Assembly (NCBI GenBank): GCA_905221605.1
Contig: CAJNDS010000034.1
Span: forward strand, 188,001-249,459
From: Symbiodinium natans
Lineage: Eukaryota > Sar > Dinophyceae > Suessiales > Symbiodiniaceae
DNA length: 61,459 bases
Reading direction: 5' to 3'
How positions within the stretch are numbered: the first letter of the stretch is position 1; each line of letters starts with the position of its first letter. The position numbers and the translations under genes are program-made. The notes beneath the pieces were generated by a model. That model did no database searches and was not told the origin of the DNA. It worked only from the letters and a program-made list of their open reading frames with translations. Shown one piece after another: positions 11,336 through 20,772 of the stretch.

Positions 11336-12265
11336 GCCTCCTTGCTGAAAGCAATGGCGGGAGCCAGTGCGAAGGAGATGGAAGCCTTCTTTGGCAGCTT
11401 CCGACAGGGGACTGCGCCGATGGAGGACTCCGAGAATCCCTTCAAACGACGCCGCGAGACGGAGGAGGAGGAGTCGAGGGCATGGAGCTCCCAGAAACCC
11501 AAGGGCAAAGGCAAGGGCAAAGGGCGTGGGAAGAATGGTGGCAGACGAGAGCAGGCCAAGGACAGATGGACGCTTCCGGAGGACAATTCCTGGAGGGGAC
11601 ACTACGAGAAGGACCTCATGACGCAGATGGCACGACTGATCCTGAGGCACGAGGATCAACTGAGTCTTCAACGTCAAGATTCTGTCCTTCACCTGTGGCT
11701 GCGGAACACTGGGGAAGAGTCCATCGTGGGGATGCTGTGGGAGGTGTCCAAAAAGTGGAAGAAGATGAGAGACACCACGCCAGCTCAGCTCCAGGCGTCG
11801 TTGAGGGCTACGATGATGGCTGGCATGCTGAAAGCCCTGAAGGACCGACTCCACCAGGTATCCACGGACGAGAAGATGCTGGAGAATGCGAAAAAGGTTC
11901 AACTCCTGGATGCGCAGGGACACTGGGTATACCAAGTCTGGGATCACGAGCTGGAGAAGCTTCAGGTGGATGCCAGTCGCACACCCTTGAAAACAGAGGA
12001 GATCCACCAGCTGCTTGCGGTCTGCGAGAAGGCCAACGAGAGTCCCGTGCTGTATCGCTTCCATGCGAAGGCCGAATACAGCTTCTCGGAGTTCGTGCAC
12101 TTCGAGATAGAAGTGGGTCACCGGGGTCAGGAGGCGGCGGACCTGTATCGGAGCCTGAAGGTGTTGTGCCAGTGCTCGGTCTTGCAGATCATAGGTGCTC
12201 GTCTTCGCAAAGACAAACCGGGACGGTCTGCCACGGCACAGAGGATCCAGGACTATCTGCGCTGA
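11330..12265 (+). CDS. LINE ORF2 part 4: conserved C-terminal helical domain
   Basis: Frame 2 encodes 311 residues beginning with a TTG-initiated open frame. A Lys/Gly-rich basic linker (KPKGKGKGKGRGKNGG) comes first, then a helical domain with LILRHEDQLSLQRQDS, SLRATMMAGMLKALKDRL and VCEKANESPVLYRF. I recognise this block as the usual continuation after the zinc fingers in dinoflagellate LINE proteins; its function is unknown to me. Frame 1 is also open across the whole interval, and a minus-strand frame (12271-11312) is open too; frame 2 is preferred because its translation looks like a folded, charged helical protein while frame 1 is Gly/Ser/Glu-rich low complexity. Confidence 0.65.
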   Translation: MEASLLKAMAGASAKEMEAFFGSFRQGTAPMEDSENPFKRRRETEEEESRAWSSQKPKGKGKGKGRGKNGGRREQAKDRWTLPEDNSWRGHYEKDLMTQMARLILRHEDQLSLQRQDSVLHLWLRNTGEESIVGMLWEVSKKWKKMRDTTPAQLQASLRATMMAGMLKALKDRLHQVSTDEKMLENAKKVQLLDAQGHWVYQVWDHELEKLQVDASRTPLKTEEIHQLLAVCEKANESPVLYRFHAKAEYSFSEFVHFEIEVGHRGQEAADLYRSLKVLCQCSVLQIIGARLRKDKPGRSATAQRIQDYLR

Positions 12266-13212
12266 ACCCACTTGGCGTGCTGCCCTTCATGGACGGGGGA
12301 AGCTGTGTGCAGTGCATTCATCCGGGAATGCAAGAGGCCCTCCGGTGCAGTTGTCTGCCTGTGTCTCTGATGCATACATGTGGCCTTGCATGGCTGGTAG
12401 GCGCACTGTGGATTTTTACTTACTTGCGAGGGCCCATGCCCCAGAATCTGCAGCGTCTGTGGCGGGTGCTTCAAGCACCGGAATCTGGCCCCTTACTGCA
12501 AACCATTAAGGAGTGGCGCCTCATCCAGGGGGAATGGGCGAGGTGCGGTTCTCATCACTTTGGGGCCATGCAAGTTCTGTTTCAAGTGCACATGCCAGGC
12601 GTGAGATGCTTCGATGGTAGCTGGCAACGTAGATCAGCTACTGGAGGCAAGATGCAGATTTGTGGCACTCGGTCAACCTCACATGGTATTGGCCTACGTG
12701 TTCCTGCTGACATCACTGCTGTAGATGTGCAACAATGCCTGGAGGCTTGGGCCTTCTCTGATGAGTTTTGTGGCCTGCTGGATCCTCCATCCGTTCTTTC
12801 ACTCTACCTTTTGCCTGCGCGGCAGCCCGACACAGATCGGGACCTATCGCAGCGAAGTGATGCTGTAGCTCTGTCTCCGGACGTGCCCAACTCTGCCTGT
12901 TGTTTGCGTGCATCTTCACCGTGCATCACATGGGACTGGGATAGCATTCTTGTACCAACCTTTGCCGATGTGTCTTCGCTAGACATTGCATACACCTCAT
13001 ACAGTGTTCAGGCAGTGGGCATGCACTTAGGAGGGGCGTCGGGAGCCTCTCTGGGCAAGTACTGCACCATCCTCCGTCACCGCGATGACTTGCTGCTTGC
13101 AAAAGAAGCCCATACTCCGTATGCTTGCACTCTTCAGCACGGGCATCAGCGAGGTGCTAAAATGCTGTGGTGCGTGCGACATGAGCAGCCGACCAAGGCA
13201 GCATGCATCTGA
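12266..13212 (+). CDS. LINE ORF2 part 5: decayed USP-like domain
   Basis: Frame 1 resumes after 12265. The segment GSWQRRSA, then TAVDVQQCLEAWAF, then DPPSVLSLYLLPAR, and near the end YSVQAVGMHLGGASGASLGKY with a following RDD, follows the order seen in ubiquitin-specific proteases (QDAAEFL-like region, substrate strand region, His box GHYxxxL). Here the His-box GHY is GKY and no convincing catalytic Cys-box is present near the start (GGSCVQC is the nearest), so activity is unlikely. The stop at 13210-13212 lies directly before the GAGAT repeats. The USP relation is inference from pattern order. Confidence 0.45.
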
Positions 13213-13233
13213 GATGAGATGAGATGAGATGAG
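13211..13233 (+). repeat. (GAGAT)n 3' terminal repeat of the LINE
   Basis: Four to five tandem copies of GAGAT directly follow the stop codon of the last LINE reading segment. The position fits a 3'-terminal simple repeat used in target-primed reverse transcription. Confidence 0.7.
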
Positions 13234-13240
13234 TGATACA

Positions 13241-13779
13241 GGGATGGGCTGTAGACTGTAGAGTTTCGGAAGTCCTGACTTCCCTTGTGTACAAACTGTA
13301 CAAGATGTGAAGATGCGTTTTCTCTCACCATCAAGTTGGCAGGGTACCCTATGGGACCCTCGCGCCTATTCAATAGGCCGGCAACTTTCTGTTTGCCGCA
13401 CTCTTGATTGCTCGCTAGGCAAGGATAACTTTGCTGCGTCTCGAAAGTCGAAAAAAAGCCATGTAAAGTTGCGCGTGGGGCAAGCTCAATAAGCTGAGAT
13501 TCATTTTCGTGAGCAAATACTGGTCAATCAGAGGCAGATGCAAGCTTTGCGATGCTGTAGTAACTCTTACGGCGCTGTTCGGCGCTGACGGCGCGCCAGC
13601 TGCAACAGCTTGATATATGCCGGAAAACATGTTACGAAGCATTGTTGGACCGAGTCGCGACGCGGATGAATCTTGGGAGGAGACGAACGCCCAGGTATCG
13701 TTTGCTTTCCGCCAGCAGTAAGTAAGCAAGTAAGCCCTTCTACGTCCTTGCCACGTTGCATCGCGCGCGAGAATCGCGG
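13241..13779. other. Inter-element spacer
   Basis: Overlapping open frames on the minus strand (13912-13415) and short + frames carry no recognisable motif. Composition is intermediate between flanking elements. No gene supported. Confidence 0.4.
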
Positions 13780-15000
13780 AAGGTCGCCGCAGGTGAGGTG
13801 GAAGCCACGTGCGGCGTCGCATCCCTGGCAAGACGTGCATCTTCGGCTGGTCCAGCCCGAGGACGTGTGGCGCCGGGACAAAAGTCACCTGGCGTGCCCA
13901 TCGGCCACCCAAAGATCGTTCGACAAGGCACTCAAGCTGCTTGCCCGCGCGGCCACGCCGTAGAAAACCTAGTCGAGGCGACGACGATCATCCGGAGCCA
14001 CTCCCGCACTAGTGTGCGTGAGCCATGCAACGTGCCTCTAGCGTCGCCCGCGAAGCGGTGAGCGTTGCAAGGAGGGAAGCTGACCCCGAACTTGGCAGCG
14101 CGCCGGAAGTCTGCTGCCTGTTGTTATCCATGCCCGAGCATCGGCACCTGCGGAGCGGCTGCTCCATGCGTTGCAAAGCCATGTGCCCTTCCGCGGCGGC
14201 CACTGCGAATCAGGCTCGCGACGCCCTCCGCTCTGCTGGCTACGACGCGACCGCGTGGGCCTCCCTCCCTGACACGTCGGCCGCCCGCAGCACCAAGCTG
14301 CCGGGGCGTGCGACTTGCGCGCGTGCGAGACGCGTCTTTCTAATCTCATCCTTGCGTCCCGTGCGCTGCTGCTGTCGCAGGCGGGGCCATACCCCACCCA
14401 AGCCATCACCGTCCCGCCTACGCACGAGGCAGTGTCGCGCAGTTCCGCATTCTGCCGCTGCGGCACTTGCGCCTGCCCCTGCCGCTCGCCTCCCGCGCGT
14501 GCAGCTGTCGTGGCAGGCTCGATGCTTTCGACAACCGCGCCACGTGCGCTACCAGCGGCGTACTGCGCGCGGGGCCGCTTGAATGGTAATTGCTACCGGC
14601 CGGCTTTAGCGCGGTGCCTGCTCTGGAGGCCGTTTTGGCAGTGGCTGACTGCGCTGGACCCGGCCTTCGGCCGCTGCGGCCTTGGCCCGCGAGACCTTCC
14701 TGGTGGCGGAAAAAGGCGTGTGGAGACCAAAAAAAATTACCATTCCGCGGGTTTGCCGCGAGTGTCGCCCAATGTCCACATGAATATGGATGTGCCCGTC
14801 GCTGACGACAGGCGCGTCGAAGTCGTTGCCAACGGCTTGTCCCTTCTTGTGGCAAGCGTCGCAGCTCGCGGTTGACGCCACACGCGTTTCCCCGCTCACA
14901 CGGGCGAGTCCCATTTACGGAGTATTTACGGGCTGATGTCGCGCCGCCAAGAACGGACAGGCGGCAAAAGACCTGAAGGAAAACCCCGTAAACCCCGTCG
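13780..15000 (+). mobile_element. RLE-class LINE 3' half, frameshifted, with an insertion
   Basis: In shifting + frames I read, in the family order, GKTCIF (RT motif D GKT) and VWRRDK near 13830-13880, VPIGHPKIVRQ (about 13895-13927), SQAGPYPTQAIT (about 14375-14410), LRHLRLPLPLASRACSCRG with DAFDNRATCATSGVL (about 14455-14570, zinc-binding type), NMDVPVADDRRVEVVANG (about 14781-14836) and QLAVDATRVSPLTRA (about 14856-14900). The last blocks form the PD-(D/E)XK-like nuclease with its V...DAT residues. At least four frameshifts and an insertion at 14581-14745 make this a dead copy. Confidence 0.65.
14581..14745. mobile_element. Candidate 165-bp MITE-like insertion with 11-bp inverted ends
   Basis: GAATGGTAATT (14581-14591) and its exact reverse complement AATTACCATTC (14735-14745) bracket a 165-bp segment that interrupts the LINE coding sequence between ...SGVLRAGPLE and the conserved NMDVPVADDRR block. 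No clear target-site duplication is visible, and some host codons are missing at the junction. The size and inverted ends fit a miniature inverted-repeat element, but one occurrence cannot prove it. Confidence 0.4.
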
Positions 15001-16300
15001 TCCACTAACCGCTGCTGCTCAGCAACTGGGCAGAAAGCCGTGGTTTGCACACGAGTTTTCGCCGAAGCCGATGTCAGTTATATGTGCTACCTTCAATGAC
15101 CCATGGTGCTGCTTTCCTTGACACGTCTGTACGGCGCTTGGATAAGCACGTGCGCCAGCTGGGGCGGCGCTTGCTGTGTTGGCCAGCAGGCGCACCCAAT
15201 GCAGCCGTTTTGGGCAAGCCATTTTGTTTGGTCGCCTTTGCTCGGCCATCCCTGGTGGCGTGCACCGTGGTCTTGCTGCTCGGGTCTTTCGCTACACTGT
15301 TGGCGTGCCAAGTTCTTGGGCAGCTGGAGCTTCTCAAGCCTTGAGTTCGGCAGGCGTGACGTTGCCTCATGACTTTGGCCAACCTCCGCGTTTTGCAGCG
15401 TTGGAGGCATCGTTGTGTACGCCCAGCCCTCGACAGCGTCGGTTGGCGCGCACGCCAGGCTGAGGCATTTGAACTTGCATCACTGGCCGCCTTCATCCAG
15501 TGTCATCCTGATTTGGATTTTTCGCAAAACGTCCATGCTTCTCGGCTGCCATCCTCGGCCGTCACGGGATGGACATTGGCTAGGTGTGGCCACCATCCCT
15601 TCTTGGATGGTGCTGCCCGTCGCCGTGGCCTCAATCATCCAGGCCTCTGCGGGTGCGATGATTGGAGCCTGCTTCATGCCTTGCGCACTGCTTGCGCACG
15701 TGCCCTTTTTTTCGCCCTGGAGGCGCATATGGCTGCAACGCTTGCCAACTCTAGCTGCAACTGGGATGTACTGTCTGACGACAGCCTTTTGCGGCTCGTG
15801 TTTGCGCTGCAGGAGATGGGCAACACTCGTTCATCTATGATTGCCCATGTGGTTTTTCTTGCAAGCATTTGCCGAGCGCAACGATCTCTGCTTGAGGGCT
15901 TAGAGTCTTAGAGCCTTGCCGCGGCTGTTGTGCCATCACTCCGTTGTCTATATGTTTTCGACTTGCTGCTCTCAGCAGCGGCGCCGTGATGTTTTTTCGC
16001 ACTGATTTTTGCTTACTTATCCTTTGTACCAGGACGCATGCTGCTGACGTGGCCCATTCTGTATACACACATGATTTGTTTCATTTTTTTGTATTTGCTG
16101 ACCGCAAGTCGGACTCATGCTGCTGTTACTGTGATCATTTGAACATGCGGCTCAAGTGTTTGAAAAACGTGGACATTATTGCAAGCCATGCAAATTGGCG
16201 AACATGTCGCCATTTGCGGGCACAGCGCCTTGTCAGTGTTTGGTGATGCATTTGTGCGCCCGTTACAAGAAGCTTTGTACATTTCAGTGATGAATGCAGC
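15001..16300. other. Possible decayed retroelement tail; one long open frame
   Basis: A + strand frame at 15369-15911 is open for 180 codons (SLAAFIQCHPDLDF, HALRTACARALFFALEAHMAA). It may be the end of the LINE upstream or of an unrelated pseudogene; I see no domain. The + frame at 15045-15344 is hydrophobic without homology I can name. From 15911 to 16300 the sequence is AT-richer and featureless. Confidence 0.25.
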
Positions 16301-18130
16301 ATGAAAAGTTCTAATTGGAACTGGTCATTGAGCCTGGTTTTTCGTCTGGAGCGTGAATCGGAAAACGGGGCCCCCAATCAACTCAACGTGAATCCGAAAA
16401 CGGGCAGGCTCCAATCGGAGATCCCCAGTCGACAAACCACTTGGAGCCAAATGGACGCCGCGAGGGCCGAATCAAGGAACACGAGGCTCAAACATGACCC
16501 ATTGCACTAGGCGTATTTAAGAGACCGGGAGCCAACTTGACGCAGGGCAGGGCCCAACATGAAGCGTGCTAGGCGCCTTCGAAACTATGTTCACAGTCGT
16601 ACCCCTCCGCCTGGCACCGTTGCAACTCTGAAGCTTGTTCGACAAAGCGCGACACGAAACCGTAGGCCCCTACTACCCTGAAAGCCATAGACCCCTATGC
16701 CTTATCGATTTATATTCTTATGTAAATGGTTTTAGGTTTGAGGGTTTTGGGTTTTTTCGGGTTTATAGGGTTTAGGGTTTTTCGGGTTTAGGGGTTTTTA
16801 GGGGATCGTGTTTTTTCGTGAGTTTTTTTATGGTTTAGGATTTAGGGTTTAGGGTAGAGGTTTAAGGGTTTTGGGGGTTTGGGGCTCTTTAGGGTTTAGG
16901 GCTTAAGTAGGGGTTTTCAGGAGTTTGCCGCTTAGGGTTTTAGGGTTTAGTTTTTTTTGGGTTCAGGCTTTAGGGGTTTTAGGGTGTAGGGTTTTGGTTG
17001 GTTTAGCGCTCAGGGGTTGTCAAAGTTTTAAGGTTTTAGGGTTTCGGGGTTTTAGGGTTTACGGTTTGGTTACGTGTGTGTAGAGTTTAGGGATTTTGTA
17101 GGGTTTAGGGCTCAAGAGGTTTTAGGGTTTTCTCATCAAAGTCTGACTCGAAGATAGGTCTGGCAAGTAGCTGTCTATCATAGGCGTCGATAGACATCAT
17201 ATAGACCTTATGGGTCTTTAGAGGTACCTATGCTGTCAGCCTACTCTCTGCATGCCATGCCCCCTACGCAAAGGCCCTGCCGACTTTCCTATAGACCCCT
17301 ATGCGGGTCCTCCATTTTTCCATAGACCCCTAAGCATAGACACTATATACCTACTTCTACTCCTTCCCTGCGCGGAACCCGTGTAAAAAAAAACAAACAC
17401 TTTTACCCCTCCCTACGCTATCCGGAAAGCCATAGACCCCTAAGCCTAATCGATCTACATTCTTATGTAAATGGTTTTGTGGGTTTAGGGCTTTGGGGGT
17501 TTTGGGGTTTAGGGTTTAGGGGTTTTCAGGGTTTAGGGCTTAGGATTTTTTAGGGTTTAGGGCTCCGGGCTTTATGGTCTAGGGTTTAGGGTTATCTCGG
17601 GTTTAGGGTGTAGGTCTAGGGGTCTTTAGGGTTCAGGGCTTAGGGGTTTTCAGGGTTTAGGGTTTAGGGATTTCTTAGGGTTTAGGGATTAGGGTTTAGG
17701 GGGTTGCAGCTTAGGCAGTGCTGATTTGGAGCTTTCCGCGCTTTCTGATTTAGTCACTTAGTCTTTCCGGCGCGACCTAATGACGAGATACGGCGTGGCT
17801 GCTTCGGCGCAGAATGGGCTAAGGGAGGGTCCGTTTCGAGCTTCCGCAGTGCTGATGTGGAGCTTTCCGTGTTTTCTGATTTGGTCTTTCTGGCGCGCTC
17901 TAATGACCAAGCTTTCTAATTTTCTCTTTTAGACGTGGCGTGGCTACTGCGGCAGGACATGTCTGCGTCGAGCTTTCCTTTTTTGATTCAGCCGCCCCCG
18001 TTTTGCGATTCAGCGCGGCACAGTTTCCGATCAGTGCCTGGCGTTTTCCTATTCAGCGCGGGGTGTTTTCCGATTCGCCGCTCTGCGTTTGCCGATTCAC
18101 GTTTTCTGATTCGCGCCTCAGCCATGGCCC
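16301..18130. repeat. Telomere-like TTTAGGG block and associated repeats
   Basis: Between about 16730 and 17710 the + strand holds dozens of degenerate GGGTTTA/TTTAGGG words, all in one orientation. A segment starting GAAAGCCATAGACCCCTA recurs at 16680 and 17425 (period 745), each followed by a TTCTTATGTAAATGGTTTT run and then telomere-like repeats, so the block contains a larger tandem duplication. CATAGACCCCTA words recur at 17290-17350. To the right a 131-bp period repeat (CAGTGCTGATTTGGAG at 17716 and a variant at 17847) and short GTTTTCCGATTC-type repeats follow to 18130. TTTAGGG is the telomere repeat of dinoflagellates and plants. Confidence 0.8.
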
Positions 18131-19553
18131 AACTTTCTCATTCAGCATTCGGGGCGGACTTCATTTGCCACGCCACCAATGTGATGGCCCCCTACCATGT
18201 CTAGACGTTGTTGAGTGGATCTGTCACGTTACCTACGATGGCTTAAGGTGCGCCAGTCCCCAAGGTCTTGGACCCGTAGCAAATGACGAAATGAAAAAAA
18301 AAAACACAGACGACAGTGCTTTTGTCATGCCCTGGCGAGATGCGCACTTGATGAAATCAACATTGTGTTTTTCTATTTTGCCTGACTCCGCGGACGCTAG
18401 TTAGTTTTGCGATTCTCACAGCTTCGGGTCTTCAACCCACTGAACAGACTACATTTGTTAAACGCTAGTACTACAAAAACAGAAACCTGAAAGCGAACAA
18501 GGGCCCGCAAAAGCCCGGGTCGTGAGGAGCTCACTACCCCACGGTTTGAGAAGTGTGCGACACGACTTGGCCCAATCGGCCTGGCTCTTGCTGTAAGCCT
18601 TGATCTATGACAGTCCTTGAACGCCACATTTCCAAACTATCTAATTTCAGTGCACGTAACTTCTGGAAACTACCAAATATTCCCTGACTTACGAACTGCG
18701 TTCAGAGTGCAACATCTTGGCAACATCCCCTGAAAGATTCTAAGCTGAGAGAAAGAATCCGGAAAGGACAGAGCACGGAAAACCTTACCAAAAGACATCG
18801 TTGACCGAACGACCACTCTCCAACTAACGACTTGGCTTAGAACTACGCCCTCCAGCCAAAGCTTGCGCTGAAACTCTGCGAGAGCCATTCCCTAGGCAGC
18901 AAAACATCTCCTACGCACTTAAACACGCTGCCAAGGTCGCAAAAAATTGCAAAGAGCTAACCGGCCCCAGACTACAACAAGACTGCTAAAAACTGCACCG
19001 TGTCGCACTCTTGCAGGAAGTATTTTCCAGTGCACGCTAACACGCTTGCCGGGTGTGCAACAGACCCATCAGCTGAGCCAGATTGTGGTGCGAGAGCTGA
19101 AAGCCATTTTCCTAACACCTTGGCTTTTCAACCATGGAAGCGCGCAATTTGGAAAGACTTTTCTTTTTTGGGTAACAGTACTTTGTTGGAGCCACCCTTT
19201 ACCGTCTGAAGTTTTCCGGGTTTCTTCAGTTTCCTGGCACCACGCGCGCCAGTACCAAGGTGGTACATCTGGGCCTTCAAACCCCAACCCCCAACGAATG
19301 CAGACCTTGTCCAGCTGCTTGTAAAATTTTGTGTTTTCACGTTTTTGTCTTCGCTTGAGCGTGTTGTTGACGGACAATTTCTGTTCTCTGCAACTTTGCC
19401 CGATTAGAAAACGATGACAAGCGGGGGAGATCAATTCAAACTTGTAGGGTGACCAGCGTGACACCGAAAAATGGGGGGGGGGGGTAGCGATTATAACAAG
19501 GCTTGGATGGGGGTGTTTGTGTGGTACGGTAAATTGAGTGATTGCATCGCAAG
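18131..19553. other. Gene-poor stretch upstream of the riboflavin gene
   Basis: No domain is recognisable. A 13-base G run sits at about 19472-19484. Because the first riboflavin-gene codons at 19554 follow an AG and an in-frame stop (TGA at 19539), an upstream exon with the start codon and perhaps a plastid-targeting leader should lie here; I cannot place it. Confidence 0.4.
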
Positions 19554-20772
19554 GAATCCATCGAGGAAGCCATTGCTGCCTTCAAAGCAGGACGCTTCGT
19601 GATTGTGGCCGATGGAGAGGACCGCAAAAATGAATGCGATTTGGTTTTTGCGGCTGACCAGGCAACAACGGAGGCCATGGCATTTGCCATCCGCCAAGGG
19701 TCTGGAATTGTGTATGCGGTTTCGAACAAGGAGGCTTTGCAACATTTTGGTTTGTATCCTGCCACAACTGTGAACACTGATCGGTTCTCCATCGGCGCCT
19801 ATGTTTCCACGACTTTTGTACCAGGGTCTTCCACTGGTCTTTCAGCAGCAGACAGGGCTGCCACAGCTAGGGCGTTGTGCAACTATAGCAACACGCCGGA
19901 TGTATTTTCAAAACCAGGTCACATGTTCCCTGTTGCGGCGCACGCAGACGGGGTTCTGGGACGTCCGGGCCATACAGAAGCCGCATATGATCTTTGTCGC
20001 CTCAGTGGCCGGATGTCTGTCGCTTGCTTGACCGAGCTGACCACAGAAGATGGCTCAATGCTGCGGTTGCAAGGAGCTGTTGATTTCGGGAAGAAGCACG
20101 CCATTCCAGTCATCAGTGTGGAGCAAATCATTCGCCACCGAGGACAGTTCCCCCAATTTCCGAATGCACCCAATCCAGACAGCATTCCCAGTATTCGTGG
20201 ATTGGATTTGCCAGCTTTTGATGGATCTGGCTTGCGGATTGCCATTGTGGGTGCTCGTTGGAACTCAGTTGTCACCCGCAGCCTGGTGACGGGAGCCAAA
20301 GAAGCGTTGGAATCTTGCAACGTGCGGGACATTTCAACGGAGTACGTTGCGGGATCCTATGAGCTGCCAGCGGCTGCTCAAATATTGTTGGAGTCACGCA
20401 AATTTGATGGAATCATATGTGTTGGCTGCTTGATCAAGGGCCAGTCAATGCATTTCGAGTATGTCAGCGAGGCAGTCACCCAAGGCATCATGCGCTTGAA
20501 CTTGGATTACAAGGCCGGATTGATCAGAGCAGCGGTAGATCTTTGCAATGCTGGACTGGTGCATTGAGTGTCGTTGTGACGTTGTGTCCCATCTTTGGTT
20601 TGGTGAAGCTGTTGCACAGGTGCCGGTCGTTTACGGCATTCTTTCCGTGTTGACGGAAGAACAAGCCAGACAAAGATCAGGGATCTCCAGTGCTCACAAC
20701 AGTGGCAAGGAGTGTCTTGATGTGAAGCTTAGCACGCCCCAGTCACAGAACGTGTATGCTTTCTTGCGCTGA
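19554..20772 (+). CDS. ribB-ribH: RibB-RibH fusion: DHBP synthase / lumazine synthase (two exons, 5' end missing)
   Basis: The N-terminal ~210 residues match 3,4-dihydroxy-2-butanone-4-phosphate synthase, which converts ribulose 5-phosphate to DHBP and formate: SIEEAIAAFKAGRFVIVAD, GEDRKNECDLVFAA (usual ENE/EGD loop), SGLSAADRAATARAL, KPGHMFPVAA (His) and RPGHTEAAYDLCRL (His), TTEDGSMLR. The C-terminal part from LRIAIVGARWNSVVTRSL is 6,7-dimethyl-8-ribityllumazine synthase, with GSYELPAAAQILL and GCLIKGQSMHFEYVSEAVTQ, then (after an intron) VPVVYGILSVLTEEQA. DHBP made by the first domain is the substrate of the second. In the acidic loop the first Glu of the usual RENE is Lys (DRKNECD). The start codon is not in this exon. 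The C-terminal end is uncertain: the HN-G-E-W block is only partly seen (AHNSGKEC). Confidence 0.85.
20514..20619 (+). other. Candidate 106-nt GC-AG intron in the RibH part
   Basis: Coding in frame 3 ends with MRLNLDYK at 20513; the next family residues (VPVVYG) begin in frame 1 at 20620. The intervening 106 nt start with GC after AAG and end in CACAG, and removal restores a phase-0 join exactly at the position where lumazine synthases read LD-x-VPV. GC donors after AG are common in dinoflagellates. Unspliced, the frame stops at 20565. Confidence 0.75.

Larger units (their letters stand above)
4491..13240 (+). mobile_element. Large APE-type LINE with zinc fingers and USP-like tail
   Basis: One element accounts for five successive, mostly stop-free reading segments in the same orientation: an ORF1-like protein, an AP-endonuclease domain, an RT, four CCHH/CCHC zinc fingers, a conserved C-terminal helical domain, and a decayed ubiquitin-specific-protease-like domain. 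The 3' end is marked by a short tandem (GAGAT)4 run at 13211-13233, as many LINE clades end in simple repeats. The hexamer AGTGAT occurs just before the first ATG (4475-4480) and just after the GAGAT run (13232-13237), a candidate but weak target-site duplication. Four frame changes (near 8462, 9490, 11330 and 12260) divide the second ORF; whether they are decay or recoding is unresolved. Confidence 0.8.

Noticed and set aside
13415-13912. Minus-strand 165-codon open frame
   Set aside because: It overlaps the start of the + strand RLE-LINE remnant and shows no motif.
17100-17720. CRISPR-like array
   Set aside because: The repeats are telomere-like and continuous, without unique spacers; the genome is eukaryotic.
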